A stretch of DNA of 64,000 bases from Euborellia annulipes (Eukaryota > Arthropoda > Insecta > Dermaptera > Anisolabididae). The stretch is from NCBI GenBank assembly GCA_023213315.1, contig JAKCPI010002967.1:1-64000 (forward strand), given 5' to 3'. The translations under genes and the position numbers were made by a program. The notes below the pieces were generated by a model. That model had not been told where the DNA came from. It saw only the letters and a program-made list of their open reading frames with translations, and searched no databases. Of the stretch, positions 20,687 through 31,532 are shown piece by piece; the stretch's first letter is position 1; the number at the start of each line of letters is the position of its first letter.

Positions 20687-20769
20687 TATATTATGTAGGC
20701 CTATATACAGAGTGTATATAGTATAATATATACAGCTATATATACATCTAGGAATAATAGGCTTATGTT

Positions 20770-21034
20770 CAGTGGCGTCATTTCAACTTTTTCTTAGGGG
20801 GGAAATTTCTTCTTGGGGGGCAAACATTTTTTTTCTAAAATTTACTTTAAACGGGTACTCAAATTTGGCCAAAACATTTTTAATTTAATTAATTGTTTAA
20901 TTTTGTACAATTTGTATACTCGTAGATGTATTTTGGAGTATTTTATTTAGAATAATATAAAATTTTATAAAAATCAGAGCCCTTGGGGGGCAAATGCCCC
21001 CCCCCCCCCCCCCCCCCCCCAAATGACGCCACTG
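20770..21034. mobile_element. hAT-like element with CAGTGGCGTCATTT ends
   Basis: CAGTGGCGTCATTT and AAATGACGCCACTG are perfect inverted ends. CTTATGTT flanks both sides (20762-20769, 21035-21042), a perfect 8-bp duplication. The interior is AT-rich with a long C run (20998-21020) whose length may be unreliable. Confidence 0.88.
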
Positions 21035-21117
21035 CTTATGTTCCCTTTTTGGAATTAAGTTTTTATATCCTTGATATAATACTCCATTTGTCTGTTGTGT
21101 TAAATTAAGTGATGAAT

Positions 21118-21215
21118 AGTGAATAATAAAATCCACAGAGTGTAGAAAAAAATCTTTATTTATTATTTTGGAGAAGATTTTTTCTACACTCTGTTGTTTT
21201 TATTATTCACTATTC
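21118..21215. repeat. Short inverted repeat
   Basis: GTGAATAATAAAATCCACAG and its mirror enclose GAGTGTAGAAAAAAATCTT; the arms are about 45 bp. Nothing else is recognisable. 21216-21377 holds no recognisable feature. Confidence 0.6.
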
Positions 21216-21377
21216 ATTAGTTTTTGTATATATTCAACAAGAACATTCTAAAGATTTAGGACGTTGTGCTTGAAATAATTAATACAAATTCGAAGACGAT
21301 CTTTATAAACGGAGGACCAGGAAACTAATCACCCCTGGCTAGATGGGAAGACCAGGGGAAGGCTAGTTTATTAATAA

Positions 21378-22551
21378 CACTAGTCGACAAGGTTTTTTTC
21401 ACAAGAAATCTGATTAGTGAACCTAGTGCATTTTTTCACCCTGAATTCAGATATGTAGTTGGAATTTTTCCATCAGGCACAGTTTTAGAGATATAGAGCA
21501 AAATAGATTTTAGTCGAAAATGGGCTCTAAAACGGCTTTTATTTAAAATGTTCAAATTATTTTTAACGTCGCACCCCGTCAAATTATGCAGATAGTTAGA
21601 ATACATATAAATTTTAAGTTTCATCCCAATCGGAGGTCATTTAGACGTGCCGCAAACGGCTTAAAGTTTAGAAAAATCGAAATTTTCAAGATTTTTTTGC
21701 TTTGGTCACCCCTAATACAATTTTAGAGATCCCTGAATGAAAAAAACATATATGTACGATATTCTATAGTTCTTTGGCTTTCTAAAAGCATTCATTCGTA
21801 AAAATCTGTTAATTATTAACGAAATTATTAAAAAAACGTGAGCAAAGAAAAAACACAAGTACACTCACTGGTCGAAAAAAATGGACTTCAATTGAATTAA
21901 AAAGCGAACCCTATCCACGAGAAGCTAATGTATCCTCTCTGAGTATCGGGTCACGGGCCCTAACTTTATTATATATTATTAAAAAAAAATATTTTTTGAA
22001 TCTCATATCTTTCTTTATACTTCTAAAAGAACAAGAGGTCCATTTTTTTTGTCCAGTGAATGTACTTGTGTTTTTTTTTTCTCACGTTTTTATTAATAAT
22101 TTCGTTAATAATTAACAGATTTTTACGAATGAATGCTTTTAGAAAGCCAAAGAACTATAGAATATCGTACATATATGTTTTTTTCATTCAGGGATCTCTA
22201 AAATTGTATTAGGGGTGACCAAAGCAAAAAATCTTGAAAATTTCGATTTTTCTAAACTTAAGCCGTTTGCGGCACGTCTAAATGACCTCCGATTGGGATG
22301 AAACTTAAAATTTATATGTATTCTAACTATCTGCATAATTTGACGGAGTGCGACGTTAAAAATAATTTGAACATTTTAAATAAAAGCCGTTTTAGAGCCC
22401 ATTTTCGACTAAAATCTATTTTGCTCTATATCTCTAAAACTGTGCCTGATGGGGAAAACTGAATTGATATTTGAATTCAGCATGAAAAATACTTCTAGAA
22501 TTTCATATCTTCATCCTTGTGAAAGAAAAAGTTCATTTTTGTCGACTAGTG
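21378..22551. repeat. 1.2-kb palindromic element with CACTAGTCGACAA ends
   Basis: The left CACTAGTCGACAAGG is mirrored by TTGTCGACTAGTG at the right. The arms are near-perfect complements and include TCCGATTGGGATGAAACTTA (minus strand on the left, plus on the right). A smaller element (21862-22062) occupies the centre. Confidence 0.8.
21862..22062. mobile_element. Mariner-type MITE at palindrome centre
   Basis: TA dinucleotides (21860-21861, 22063-22064) flank inverted ends that read CACTGGTCGAAAAAAATGGA (from 21866) and GAGGTCCATTTTTTTTGTCC. The TA target and the palindromic end sequence suggest Tc1/mariner. The interior has no open frame. Confidence 0.55.
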
Positions 22552-22561
22552 TAATTGTATT

Positions 22562-23018
22562 GTGATGATATTACTCCAACGCCAGGGACAAATTTTGGAA
22601 ATTTTCTAAAAACAAAATAGGATGGTGGATCTAAAAGCAAGATAAAGAGCTCTCACTCTTCCTGGACATGCTTAACTTTCTCATCGGTTTCGAATTACCT
22701 TCAAATGGCCTAGGAAAAATCGCCAGAGACTAATCAGTGATGCCTATTTCTTTGAGCAACATCAAAAGGGGTTTAGGTAATTAAAAACTGTATGTCGTTT
22801 GAATATGACTAACGAACTAAGTTTGAGTCAATTTCTTTCATGCCGGCAACTATACCTTAGGCCTCAAGTGGAACAAATGTACAATATTTATATCTTTTAT
22901 CTTTTTCAACCAGTTTTTATCGACCCAAAACTATTGATAACTAATAAATATGTCTTACATTATTGTATTTTTTCGAAATAATAGGATACGAAACAAAATT
23001 GCTTTTTAAAATTATTTT
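22562..23018. other. Unique-looking AT-rich sequence downstream of mago nashi
   Basis: No gene, repeat boundary or hairpin was recognised. Confidence 0.4.
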
Positions 23019-23100
23019 TTTATTAAATAATAAAAATTGAAAAAAATTATACATATTAATTTCATTAAGATATATTATAGAAATATTAAATATTATAAAT

Positions 23101-23544
23101 TTAAATGGGTTTGATTTTAAAATGAAGACCAATAAGAGAAAAGACAAGACATTTAAGATCTTGTACTAAATAATAGAAACAACGCAATCCTTCTGGGTCT
23201 TTGGATTGATTGACATCAACAAGAGAACCTGTTTTCGATGTAGTGAAGGAGATATGTTCATCACCGATGACAATTTCCAGTTCTTGACGACCAATACGAT
23301 CAGGTTGTGGCCAGAGGGAATCGTCTTCGTGCATAATTTCCGAGTCATGAATTATGCGTTTCAATTCATCCATAACGCAATTATGTACGTAGGCCTCTTT
23401 TCGGATCATCGTGTCATTTTTGTAATTGGAATTATTGGCGTATCGTAATTTACCATCCGGGCGGAATTCGAACTCCAAAAATTCGTGTCCAAATTTGCCT
23501 TTATGGCCCACATAATATCTGATATAAAAGTCAGTCGAAGACAT
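23101..23544 (-). CDS. mago: Mago nashi / MAGOH, exon junction complex core subunit, 147 aa
   Basis: The single uninterrupted frame starts [20 protein letters not shown] and ends [16 protein letters not shown]. It carries the near-invariant blocks [40 protein letters not shown] and [20 protein letters not shown]. The length equals the family standard. Mago binds Y14 in the exon junction complex and acts in mRNA localisation, splicing and decay. A CAG acceptor directly abuts the ATG, so the coding part is one exon behind a leader intron. A donor at about 24018 (AAAG then GTAAAG) would suit the leader exon. AATAAA (minus) lies at 23019-23024. Confidence 0.97.
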   Translation of the reverse strand: MSSTDFYIRYYVGHKGKFGHEFLEFEFRPDGKLRYANNSNYKNDTMIRKEAYVHNCVMDELKRIIHDSEIMHEDDSLWPQPDRIGRQELEIVIGDEHISFTTSKTGSLVDVNQSKDPEGLRCFYYLVQDLKCLVFSLIGLHFKIKPI

Positions 23545-25270
23545 CTGAAAAAAATTATAAATTTAAATTATTTGCCATGGAAGAATATGAGAAATAATAT
23601 AAATCTTCAAATCAAATCATAAAATTCAGATTATAATTGGAAGATTATCCTCTGGTCCTTTACTGCAAAAAATTTAGTTTGCCATGTTTAGAGCAATTTA
23701 GAGGGGTCGTAATATTCAAGCTATTAATTAATATAATTTTATCATATTTATTTCAGATTATAAGTAGGTTAAAGGACATGTATTTAATTAAAATAATGAA
23801 ATTTTGATATTATATCTAAATGAAAATTTTGATATCAGTTTATTGTTCCTTCATATTATTTTAAAGGAGTTATAAAATATTATTGCTTTTATATTGTTTA
23901 AGTGAATTAAAACACAAAATACTTAAATGAAAATAAAAATATTAAAGTGACATGATGCTCAAGAGCAATTTTAAAAAAATGTTAAGATTAAAAAAGAAAC
24001 AAAAAATAAAATCTTTACCTTTATATTTGATGTTCAAACCAAAAATAAAATATTAGAAACAAATACAGATTAAAATTTGGTTAATTAATAAATTTATATG
24101 ATTTTATATTTAATTTGCAAGTTTGTAACATGAAGTTAGCAGCAGTGAACCGGTAAATTGAAAAAAAAAAGCTTTCTTTACACTAGTGACATCTATAACC
24201 GCTATTTTTAAATATTTAATTTTTTTAAATCATGAAAAGTTTAGTTTTATAGTAGATACAAATAAATATTCTAAAATATTAATAATTATTATTAATGAAA
24301 ATCAAATGATTAATAAAATCTAGTCTGCTCAATACTACTGTACGAGAGAATCAGGGAATAAATGGAGAGAATGCTTGAAACCTCAATGAAGTTAGATACA
24401 TATTTGTGAGTTTAAAAATAGCCGTAATGGTTTTATTGCATTGTTGAATTACCTATTGAAAAATTTCAACAAGTGTATTCTATTTTATCAGGGAGTATTT
24501 TATTAATATTCATATTTAAGATAAAATTAACAAGTTTTTAGATAATTGAAGTGAAATTATTGGCTAGCCAAACGGATAATCGTCCAAAAGTCGAAGAAGA
24601 AGAAGTGTAAGTGTAAATATATCATAAAAAATTCAAAATGTATATTTTTCATTGAAAAATAAAAAAATACATTTATTCTTTGAATAAAAGAAGACCTTGA
24701 TTCATCAAATTAAAAAATACCTTTGTAATAAAGATTATTCTTCATTATTTTCAAAAGGTAATGTTTCAGCCCTATATCTAGACTAGAGTTAGAACGCATT
24801 GGCTTATTATATTTCTTTCTGTTTCACACTGGGGATAATTAGAATTAATTAACATAATTATGAATACCTTTCATTATCTTTATCACCCAATTGAAAGATA
24901 TTTTTTCCTTTCTTCTCTTTTGGTCCGTGGTCTGAAATGAACATTATTGTCTTATATGCCTAGATAAAAGTACACACACACTTCAGAAGCATTTTTCAAC
25001 AGGCTCATTTTTTGTTAAAAATTTGAAATTACTGTCGATTATGAAGTCCAAGAACTCAAATTTTTGAAAAAAAAAAAAAAAAAAAAATCATGCTTCTCAA
25101 ACCAATAAAAAGATGAAGAGCCTTCAAAAATCGTCTAATGATACTCACCTATCAAAACCTATAGAGTAGTTCCAGTTGATCTAGAATCCTGGAATTTGGC
25201 TCAAAAGAAAATTTAATAAAACAAGCAAAAGAAATCCACCAATTTACAATCTTAAGGGTAATTTCGAAGG
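23545..25270. other. mago leader intron, promoter region and AT-rich flank
   Basis: 23545-24018 is probably the leader intron. The 5' end of the transcript would fall near 24020-24150, where GGTTCACTGCTGCTAAC (minus) offers an initiator-like site. From there to 25270 I see no gene; there is an A run at 25068-25087. Confidence 0.4.
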
Positions 25271-25378
25271 GCGCCTGAAAAGTAAATACAGTAATGAGTA
25301 ACAACCTATCTCTTTTTGTTACTATGTAGTAACAAAAAGAGATAGCGGATAATAAAGTTGTTTGACTGATCGTAGGTC

Positions 25379-25407
25379 CTGATGAAGAGTGCGATCGGCA
25401 CTCGAAA
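25379..25407 (+). other. Hammerhead-ribozyme-like core with perfect 6-bp stem II
   Basis: CTGATGA, A, then GAGTGC-GATCG-GCACTC (six Watson-Crick pairs, five-base loop), then GAAACGGCGAC. Both invariant boxes are exact; one extra A separates box and stem. Downstream, TTTTTCGACTTGGCTGCCTA carries the TTGGCTGCC block that follows this motif elsewhere. A short inverted repeat with TATCTCTTTTTGTTACTA arms lies just upstream (25306-25344). No obvious partner for CGGCGAC was found upstream. Confidence 0.5.
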
Positions 25408-25578
25408 CGGCGACAAAATATAGACTTATTTTATTTTTCGACTTGGCTGCCTATATTCCACATTCTCATATTACAATATGGAGCCATCAAGAAACAACAA
25501 CTCGTGCAATATTTATTTTTGAATATAGCCCTTGTTTATACAAAGATATTTCTTTCAACATGACGGGTTTTCCATTCG

Positions 25579-26020
25579 TTAATGAAATATTTTTGTGATC
25601 CTTCTCCAAATGGCTAAAGTTGCTTTTACCTCATAATCAATAGTGTGCTCTCGTGAGGTGAGTAAGAAATAGTCCAAAATGTCCATGACAAGACAACTCA
25701 CTCCAGGGCCGGCGTTTCCCCCCAGAATTTTTCCCCCCAAAAAAAAAAAAAAAAAAAATTTTCCCCCCCCCTTTTTAAATTTTTTAAATTTTTTTTTTTT
25801 TTTTTTTTTTCCGGGGTTTCTTTGAAGGAGAAAAAAAAAATTAAACACCTGCGACCTGACACACTGAAGACTTTCTTTGAATTCCGTATCCACCGTAGGC
25901 CCTACTATTTTTCTTTGTGTGAATTCCACTTTCGTCACCTCAAGATAGCTTTCAAGAGCAAACATTACACCTTCCAATGGCCTCTTAAATCAGAGATAGA
26001 CCACCAGAATTCTTCATAAA
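25579..26020. other. Interrupted protein-like stretch and homopolymer-rich insert
   Basis: On the minus strand a protein-like segment (YLEVTKVEFTQRKIVGPTVD and TEFKESLQCVRSQVF) is separated from another (MDILDYFLLTSREHTIDYEV) by a block of C, A and T runs (25718-25811). I cannot identify a family. It could be a decayed transposon ORF. The runs look like an inserted repeat with uncertain lengths. Confidence 0.25.
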
Positions 26021-26299
26021 TCGAATGGAAAAACTTGTTACACCTTGTGAGAAATATATCGATATACTGAAAAATAAATGTTACATTTTCGAGTTAAAAA
26101 ATTCTACTTTTATGCATTTTTTGTCTCAATATGAGCTTGTTTTGTTCCCATTGGTGTGCATAATTTTTCAGTCCTCGTATTAACTCACTTAACCTCATAA
26201 TGTTAAAAAGTTAAAAATTGAAAAAAAAAAAATGTATATTAAAAATCTCATTTATTTGATTTATACATCAAAATTGAACTATTATAATATATATATATA

Positions 26300-26686
26300 C
26301 AGGGGCGCCGGAACGAATTTGAATCAGGGGGGCAAAAAAATTTTTTTTAGAAAATTAAAATAATTTAATATGTTTAAATAGTATAAAACAAGAACAAATG
26401 TACTATAAAACTTTAAAAATTTTAAATAAAATCACAATTTTAATAAAATTAAAATTTTAAAAAATTTGGTAGTGATTTTATCAAAAATTTTTGGAAAAAA
26501 TTTGGAAAAAATGAATTTCTTACCCTTTTAATTTTTTTTAATTTAGAAGATTTTATTCTTCAAAAGTAACAATATATCATTTTTAAAAATAAATGAAATA
26601 AAAAGAAATTTTGCCCCCCTCTGCCCCCCCTGTGAGGATGCCAGGGGGGGCAAATACCTGCTGCCCCCCCAGTTCCGGCGCCTATG
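26300..26686. mobile_element. hAT-like element with CAGGGGCGCCGGAAC ends
   Basis: CAGGGGCGCCGGAAC at the left and GTTCCGGCGCCTATG at the right are imperfect inverted ends. TATATATA on both sides is compatible with an 8-bp duplication but lies in a TA repeat. The AT-rich interior is bounded by GGGGGGCAAA-type runs. Confidence 0.65.
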
Positions 26687-27070
26687 TATATATATATATG
26701 TATATAAGCAATAAACAATTCATGACTAGAATTCTTAAATGGTATTCATGATTTATAAATATAAATATTTCTATGATAGAATTTTCTTTATATTTGAGCA
26801 GAACAAAAAACTTAAATTTGCAAATATAATTTATTTTTTAAAAGAACATATTTATCGTGTTAATAATCATTTATTATAATATTTAATAATATTACATAGT
26901 TTTTACTTTTTATTTATATAATATAGTATATATTTGGATAATATTTTAAAACATTACCTCCAGTGCTTGACTCTTACAAAGACCATATTATAAAACAAAT
27001 ATATAATAATAAAAATTTAACAAAAAAACTCATGGACAAAATCAGGTTTTATTTTAATGAAATTGTATTT
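26687..27070. other. AT-rich sequence, nothing recognised
   Basis: TA-rich, with no open frame or repeat boundary that I can support. Confidence 0.3.
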
Positions 27071-27080
27071 TATTTTGCAG

Positions 27081-27251
27081 ATTTATAAGATGAAATTTAG
27101 AACTAAAGTTATAAGTTCAAAAAAAACCAGCCTAACTGGAAAGAAGAACAACAACCACCAAGTTTTCTGTAAACAAGCAAACCAAATCACTGTTGTACAT
27201 CTGGATGGGAGGCCCAGAGGAACAAGGATACTGAATGCAATTTTTTTTTAA
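27081..27251 (+). CDS. Possible terminal exon or short ORF, unidentified
   Basis: TATTTTGCAG (27071-27080) precedes an open frame of 56 codons ending in TAA, with AATAAA a few bases downstream. The peptide includes MKFRTKVISSKKTSLTGKKN and ITVVHLDGRPRGTRILNA, which looks protein-like. An in-frame ATG follows the acceptor, so this could be a short gene with a leader intron or the last exon of a larger one. No upstream exon was found. Confidence 0.3.
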   Translation: MYKMKFRTKVISSKKTSLTGKKNNNHQVFCKQANQITVVHLDGRPRGTRILNAIFF

Positions 27252-27386
27252 AATAATAAATTGTGTATAATGCCCCAGCAGCCAAAAATATCTTAAAAAT
27301 TTAAAATAAATGTTTAGTTTTGACATTTAAATGGAACGTAATTTCTAAGGTAATGTATTTTTTTCTTTAATTTCTTCTCAGGCAGC

Positions 27387-27964
27387 TTGGAATATTGCAG
27401 CAATATTGCAAATCTTGCAAAATATTGACAATATTGCAGCAAGATTGTTGCAATATTGGCATTGCAATATTCCAAGCTAACCTTAAGGCCTATACACGAG
27501 TCACATAAATGTATTCCAAAACATTGCCCGGCAATATTTTTGGGCAATGTGTTGCCGAAATATTCCTGGGCAATGTATAGCCAAATATGTCTCGGCAATG
27601 TTTTGACCACAGTGTGCTGCTTTATTTTCGCTCAGTCATCAATATGAAAAATACTTTGCCGGCAACTGGTAGCAATGCGGGCCATATTGCGGCATCATGG
27701 TTATATTGCCGATCCGATCCATACCAACATACTTCTGGCAATATTGCTCAATATTGAGTAATGTTGCCCAGCCATCATTGCCGACCACACATTGCCGTAA
27801 AAATATTGCTCGAGTACAGGCCCCTTTACAGGGAATATTGCATCAACATTGCTGCAATATTCCTATGTCCGCCTCTTTGTAACTTGCAGGAATGTTGTGG
27901 CAATATTGTTGCAATGTAGCTGCAATATTGTGCAAAATTGGCAATATTACTGCAATATTCCAAG
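27387..27964. repeat. GCAATATT-rich foldback element with nested MITE
   Basis: CTTGGAATATTGCAGCAATA at the left is mirrored by GCAATATTCCAAG at the right. GCAATATT and close variants recur many times. An inner unit (about 27485-27831) has AAGGCCTATACACGAG and CTCGAGTACAGGCCCCTT ends. A second locus of the same type is 29878-30119. Confidence 0.65.
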
Positions 27965-28900
27965 CTATTTTTTGCTTTTAGAGGGTTTTTTGACTATTTT
28001 ATCATTCCGCAAAAAATAATTAAGATAACACCAGCATATGTCCGCAGCCATTCACCAAATAGGCTAGAAATGATCGAAAAATTTTTCCTGACTTTGTCCA
28101 CTTGTCCACTCGTTATTAGAACTTTGTGATATTCATCGAAATTTAAGTGAAGCTTGAAAGTATTTTATCATCATTATAAATATATTTCACAGTCATCTAG
28201 ATATTATTATATAATTAATAATTTAATGAAATGATAGAAACGATGATGATTCGCTTATTTACAATTTTTTCTTTTTTTTTTAATGGATCTCTATTTTAAA
28301 GGAATTGTTATCTTTTTTTCAAATATTCGTACAAAATTCCTACATGTAAATATGTATATTCTATTTACAATACATACTTTAATGAACCAAGGAATTGCTT
28401 GAAGCTAAATGCAATTTTGGCTTTTTATTAAATAAATTTCCATTTTTCTGTTTATAAAATTTGTATTTTTGTTTGATTCTAAGATCTATATTTAGGCCTA
28501 ATTTATTTTAAGTTTTTCTTGAATAACAAAATTTACATTACTATTTAAGCTAAAATAAATTTATAATAATGATAGAGTGAAGTAGCCAAATATGCAATAC
28601 CGTTTTGTTGCTGTTTCTTAATCAATATTAATGATTTTTCACAGTTTCAAAGCAAGAAAAAGTCATTTTGTGCTCTTACTTGTTAGTCAATTAAATACAT
28701 GTTTCATAATCTGTTATTACAAGTCACATTGTAGCGAAAAAAACAAAAACCGTTTAATTAAAATAATGATACCGACTCATATGTTGATATAATATCTAAT
28801 CTCAAGTGAATTTTTTTTTAGATTTCTAAAATTTCTCCAAAAGGATTATTTAAATAGCTGCAAGTCTCGCAGATCAGATAATTTTTTCTTCTATTTGAAG
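27965..28900. other. AT-rich sequence, no gene recognised
   Basis: No credible splice-bounded open frame or repeat was found. Confidence 0.35.
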
Positions 28901-28915
28901 GATTGTTTATATATA

Positions 28916-29090
28916 GAGGTCCCAAACTTTTTTTTCGCTTGCTACTTATGTGAATAACGGTTAGTCTTATACTATCGATAGGAATAGACCGAGACGATTC
29001 AAAATTAACTTGTATAATTGGTTTATGATCATGGCTGCTTCCATATCACCATTAGATGTTTCGCGTACCTCAGTCTGAGAACCACTAGTC
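28916..29090. mobile_element. Possible decayed hAT-type element
   Basis: TAGAGGTCCCAAACTTTTTT at the left and AGTCTGAGAACCACTA at the right look like degraded CAGNGGTNCCAAACT-type ends. No clean duplication is visible. Confidence 0.35.
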
Positions 29091-29202
29091 TCCTCAAAAA
29101 GAAGTTCCTAAAATATAAATTTCACACAAAAAATGACATACATTAAATATTAAAGAGATTCAATTAAAAAAGAAGAAATCTTGAAAAGAGTATTTTAAAC
29201 CA

Positions 29203-29320
29203 GGGGTTCCCAAACTTTTTCTGTTTCCGAAAATCAGAATTTTTCTGGGGCGTCCCATGTCAAATCTCAGGGCAAACCTTATGTTACCAATAGTTTTTCT
29301 TCATTCCAAATTCGGCGCAG
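29203..29320 (+). mobile_element. hAT-type element end, relative of 19415-20188
   Basis: CAGGGGTTCCCAAACTTTTT begins at about 29204, and CCCATGTCAAATCTCAGGGC follows as in the other copies. The other end was not found. Confidence 0.5.
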
Positions 29321-29877
29321 CTTACATAAACTTAAATTGTTTGTCAAACATTTATAAATTTTCATCTTGTTTTGGCTTTCCTCAATCATGCTTACCACAT
29401 ATCGGTAAAATGGACTATGATGATCTCGTTTCATCATAGTCTAATTTTCCGTTTAACAATTGTTTTGTTTGATTGATCTTATGTTTTTAATTCCAATTTT
29501 TATTTTTAGCTTCCATATTAATAAATAAATTACATTCTAGGTTTAAATGTATATGCACCTAGGCCGTAGCTTGTGTATATGAAATCAAAGAGTTCGCTTT
29601 CTATTACAATAGTCAAAAATTTATCAATTAAAATCAACAGGGGCGACTTTTAATAGGCTTCAAATTTAAGACCTTAAGGAACTCAAATGTGTGGGGGCAA
29701 GTCTTTTTCCTTTTCCAGTTTTGTGTTCGAGAGAATATCATGACCGGACAAGACAAAACGACTTGACCCAGACATTATAGCGGCTAAAGAACGTCTGGCC
29801 TCAACACACTCATTCACATATAAGTACGAACAAGAAAAATACACTTGTCTGTTTTTGTGTTTGTTCGGCTGTATTCC

Positions 29878-30119
29878 CACACAGCACAAAATATTGCAGA
29901 AATTTTGCAAATCTTGCAAAATATTGGCAAAATTGCTGCAATATTGCAGCGGCAATATTCCAAGCTAGAAATATTGCAGCAATATTGTTGCAATATTCCT
30001 ATGTCCGCCTTTTTGCAACATTGCAGAAATATTGCATCAATGTTGCTGCAATATTGTCAATATTGAGCAAGATTGGCAATATTGCTGCTACATTCCAGCA
30101 ATATTTTGTGATGTGTGGG
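29878..30119. repeat. GCAATATT-rich foldback, copy 2
   Basis: CCCACACAGCACAAAATATT at the left is mirrored by AATATTTTGTGATGTGTGGG at the right. Many GCAATATTGC variants lie between. The middle contains CAATATTCCTATGTCCGCCT, shared with 27859-27880, which links the two loci. Confidence 0.7.
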
Positions 30120-30246
30120 TTACAAACAATTCAAATAATGACCACAAGAAAAAAAATTTTATATAAAATATTAATTGTTATTTCAAATGTAAATACAGTA
30201 TTATGAATTTGACAATTTTTTTTTTATTCCTCGAGCGTGGAAGTGG

Positions 30247-30588
30247 CTGTGATTGGTATATTTGAACAATGGCAGGAGTTGGCAGCCAGGAAGAAGAGTC
30301 TCTAAATCAATGAAACACCCACAAATTCGCGACGTTTCGGTCTAAATTTATTCGAGTATCATCAGACATATTTACATATATAAATGTATATTAATATATT
30401 TATTCATGTATTAATTTAGATTCGTTAATAAATTTTAAAATATGAATAAATATATTAATATACATTTACATATGACAACTCCTGATTGCCTCGAATACAT
30501 TTGGACCGAATGCCACGAATTTTTGAGGGTTTCATTGATTTAGAGACACCCCTTGACTACCACCCCCTGCCATTGTTCAAAAATTTTT
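30247..30588. repeat. Foldback element with hammerhead-like core
   Basis: The outer arms contain GAACAATGGCAGGAGTTGGC, complementary to the right end. The left arm (minus, 30335-30365) reads CTGATGATACTCGAATAAAT then TTAGACCGAAACGTCGCG. Both boxes are exact but stem II pairs poorly. The right arm copy has lost the boxes. AT hairpins fill the centre. Confidence 0.6.
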
Positions 30589-30599
30589 TTTATTTATAA

Positions 30600-31530
30600 T
30601 ATTAAATTTATTTAGAGAATCACTTTGTTAAACGAGTTCTTTAAGGTCTTAATTATATCCCTCCCCCTCGCCTACTCAACAATTCCATTTCAGCTCACAA
30701 AATCACAATTAATTCAAATTACTTTCCAAATATGATTGAAACTTAATTGAACCTAATTAAAGTACCATAATGAGTGACGATTATTTTGTATTTAATATAA
30801 ATAAATGAATGTCATGAATGTAATTTATTTATTGATTGTTGTTTAATTCCATATTAGGCATATAATTCCATACTTGGCTACTTTTCTCTAATAAGAATAG
30901 TGCTATGTAGATATATTTTTGTGTGATAATATTGTCGAATATTATTTTCTTTATCCAATTAATAGATTAATAATAGTTTAGATATATATTTTAAATAAGT
31001 ATTATTAATATATTTTGATTTCGTCATTTCTTACGCCGAAAACTAATGTGTTTTATATTCTAAATTAATTAAGAAAATTAGGCTTTATTAAGAAAAGAAA
31101 AGTGAATCATCTTACTTTCTTTTTAATACCTCAAACGGATGGATAATTTTAAGGTATTGGATTGTATATTATATCATATTTACATTCATTTTCTTTCCTA
31201 AATTTAAATCAACTCACGTTTTTGAGTTGATAAAAATTTGCTATTCGTGATTAAATTATGTTAATTTTTTAATTTTTCTTGTTTTTTTAAATATTTTATA
31301 TATATATTTATAAAAATAATAAATACACTGATATATGTATTAAATATTCACTCTTAATATGCAAGTTCTTATTTTTTTTAAATTAATCATAAAAGAAATT
31401 GTGGATTCAAGTGGTCCATTTTAATAAAATAATTTTTTTTTTTTTTGGCTTTTTATTTTATGTTTATTAAATCATAGATATGTTGACACATTAGGTTTCG
31501 CTGATTGATGATGGTGATCGGCCGGGGTCT
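30600..31530. other. AT-rich unique sequence
   Basis: No gene or repeat was recognised; it lies downstream of the terminal exon proposed at 31533-31549. Confidence 0.35.
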
Positions 31531-31532
31531 TT

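Noticed and set aside
27387..27964. CRISPR array, suggested by many short repeats
   Set aside because: Repeats are degenerate, irregularly spaced and palindromic; the DNA is eukaryotic.
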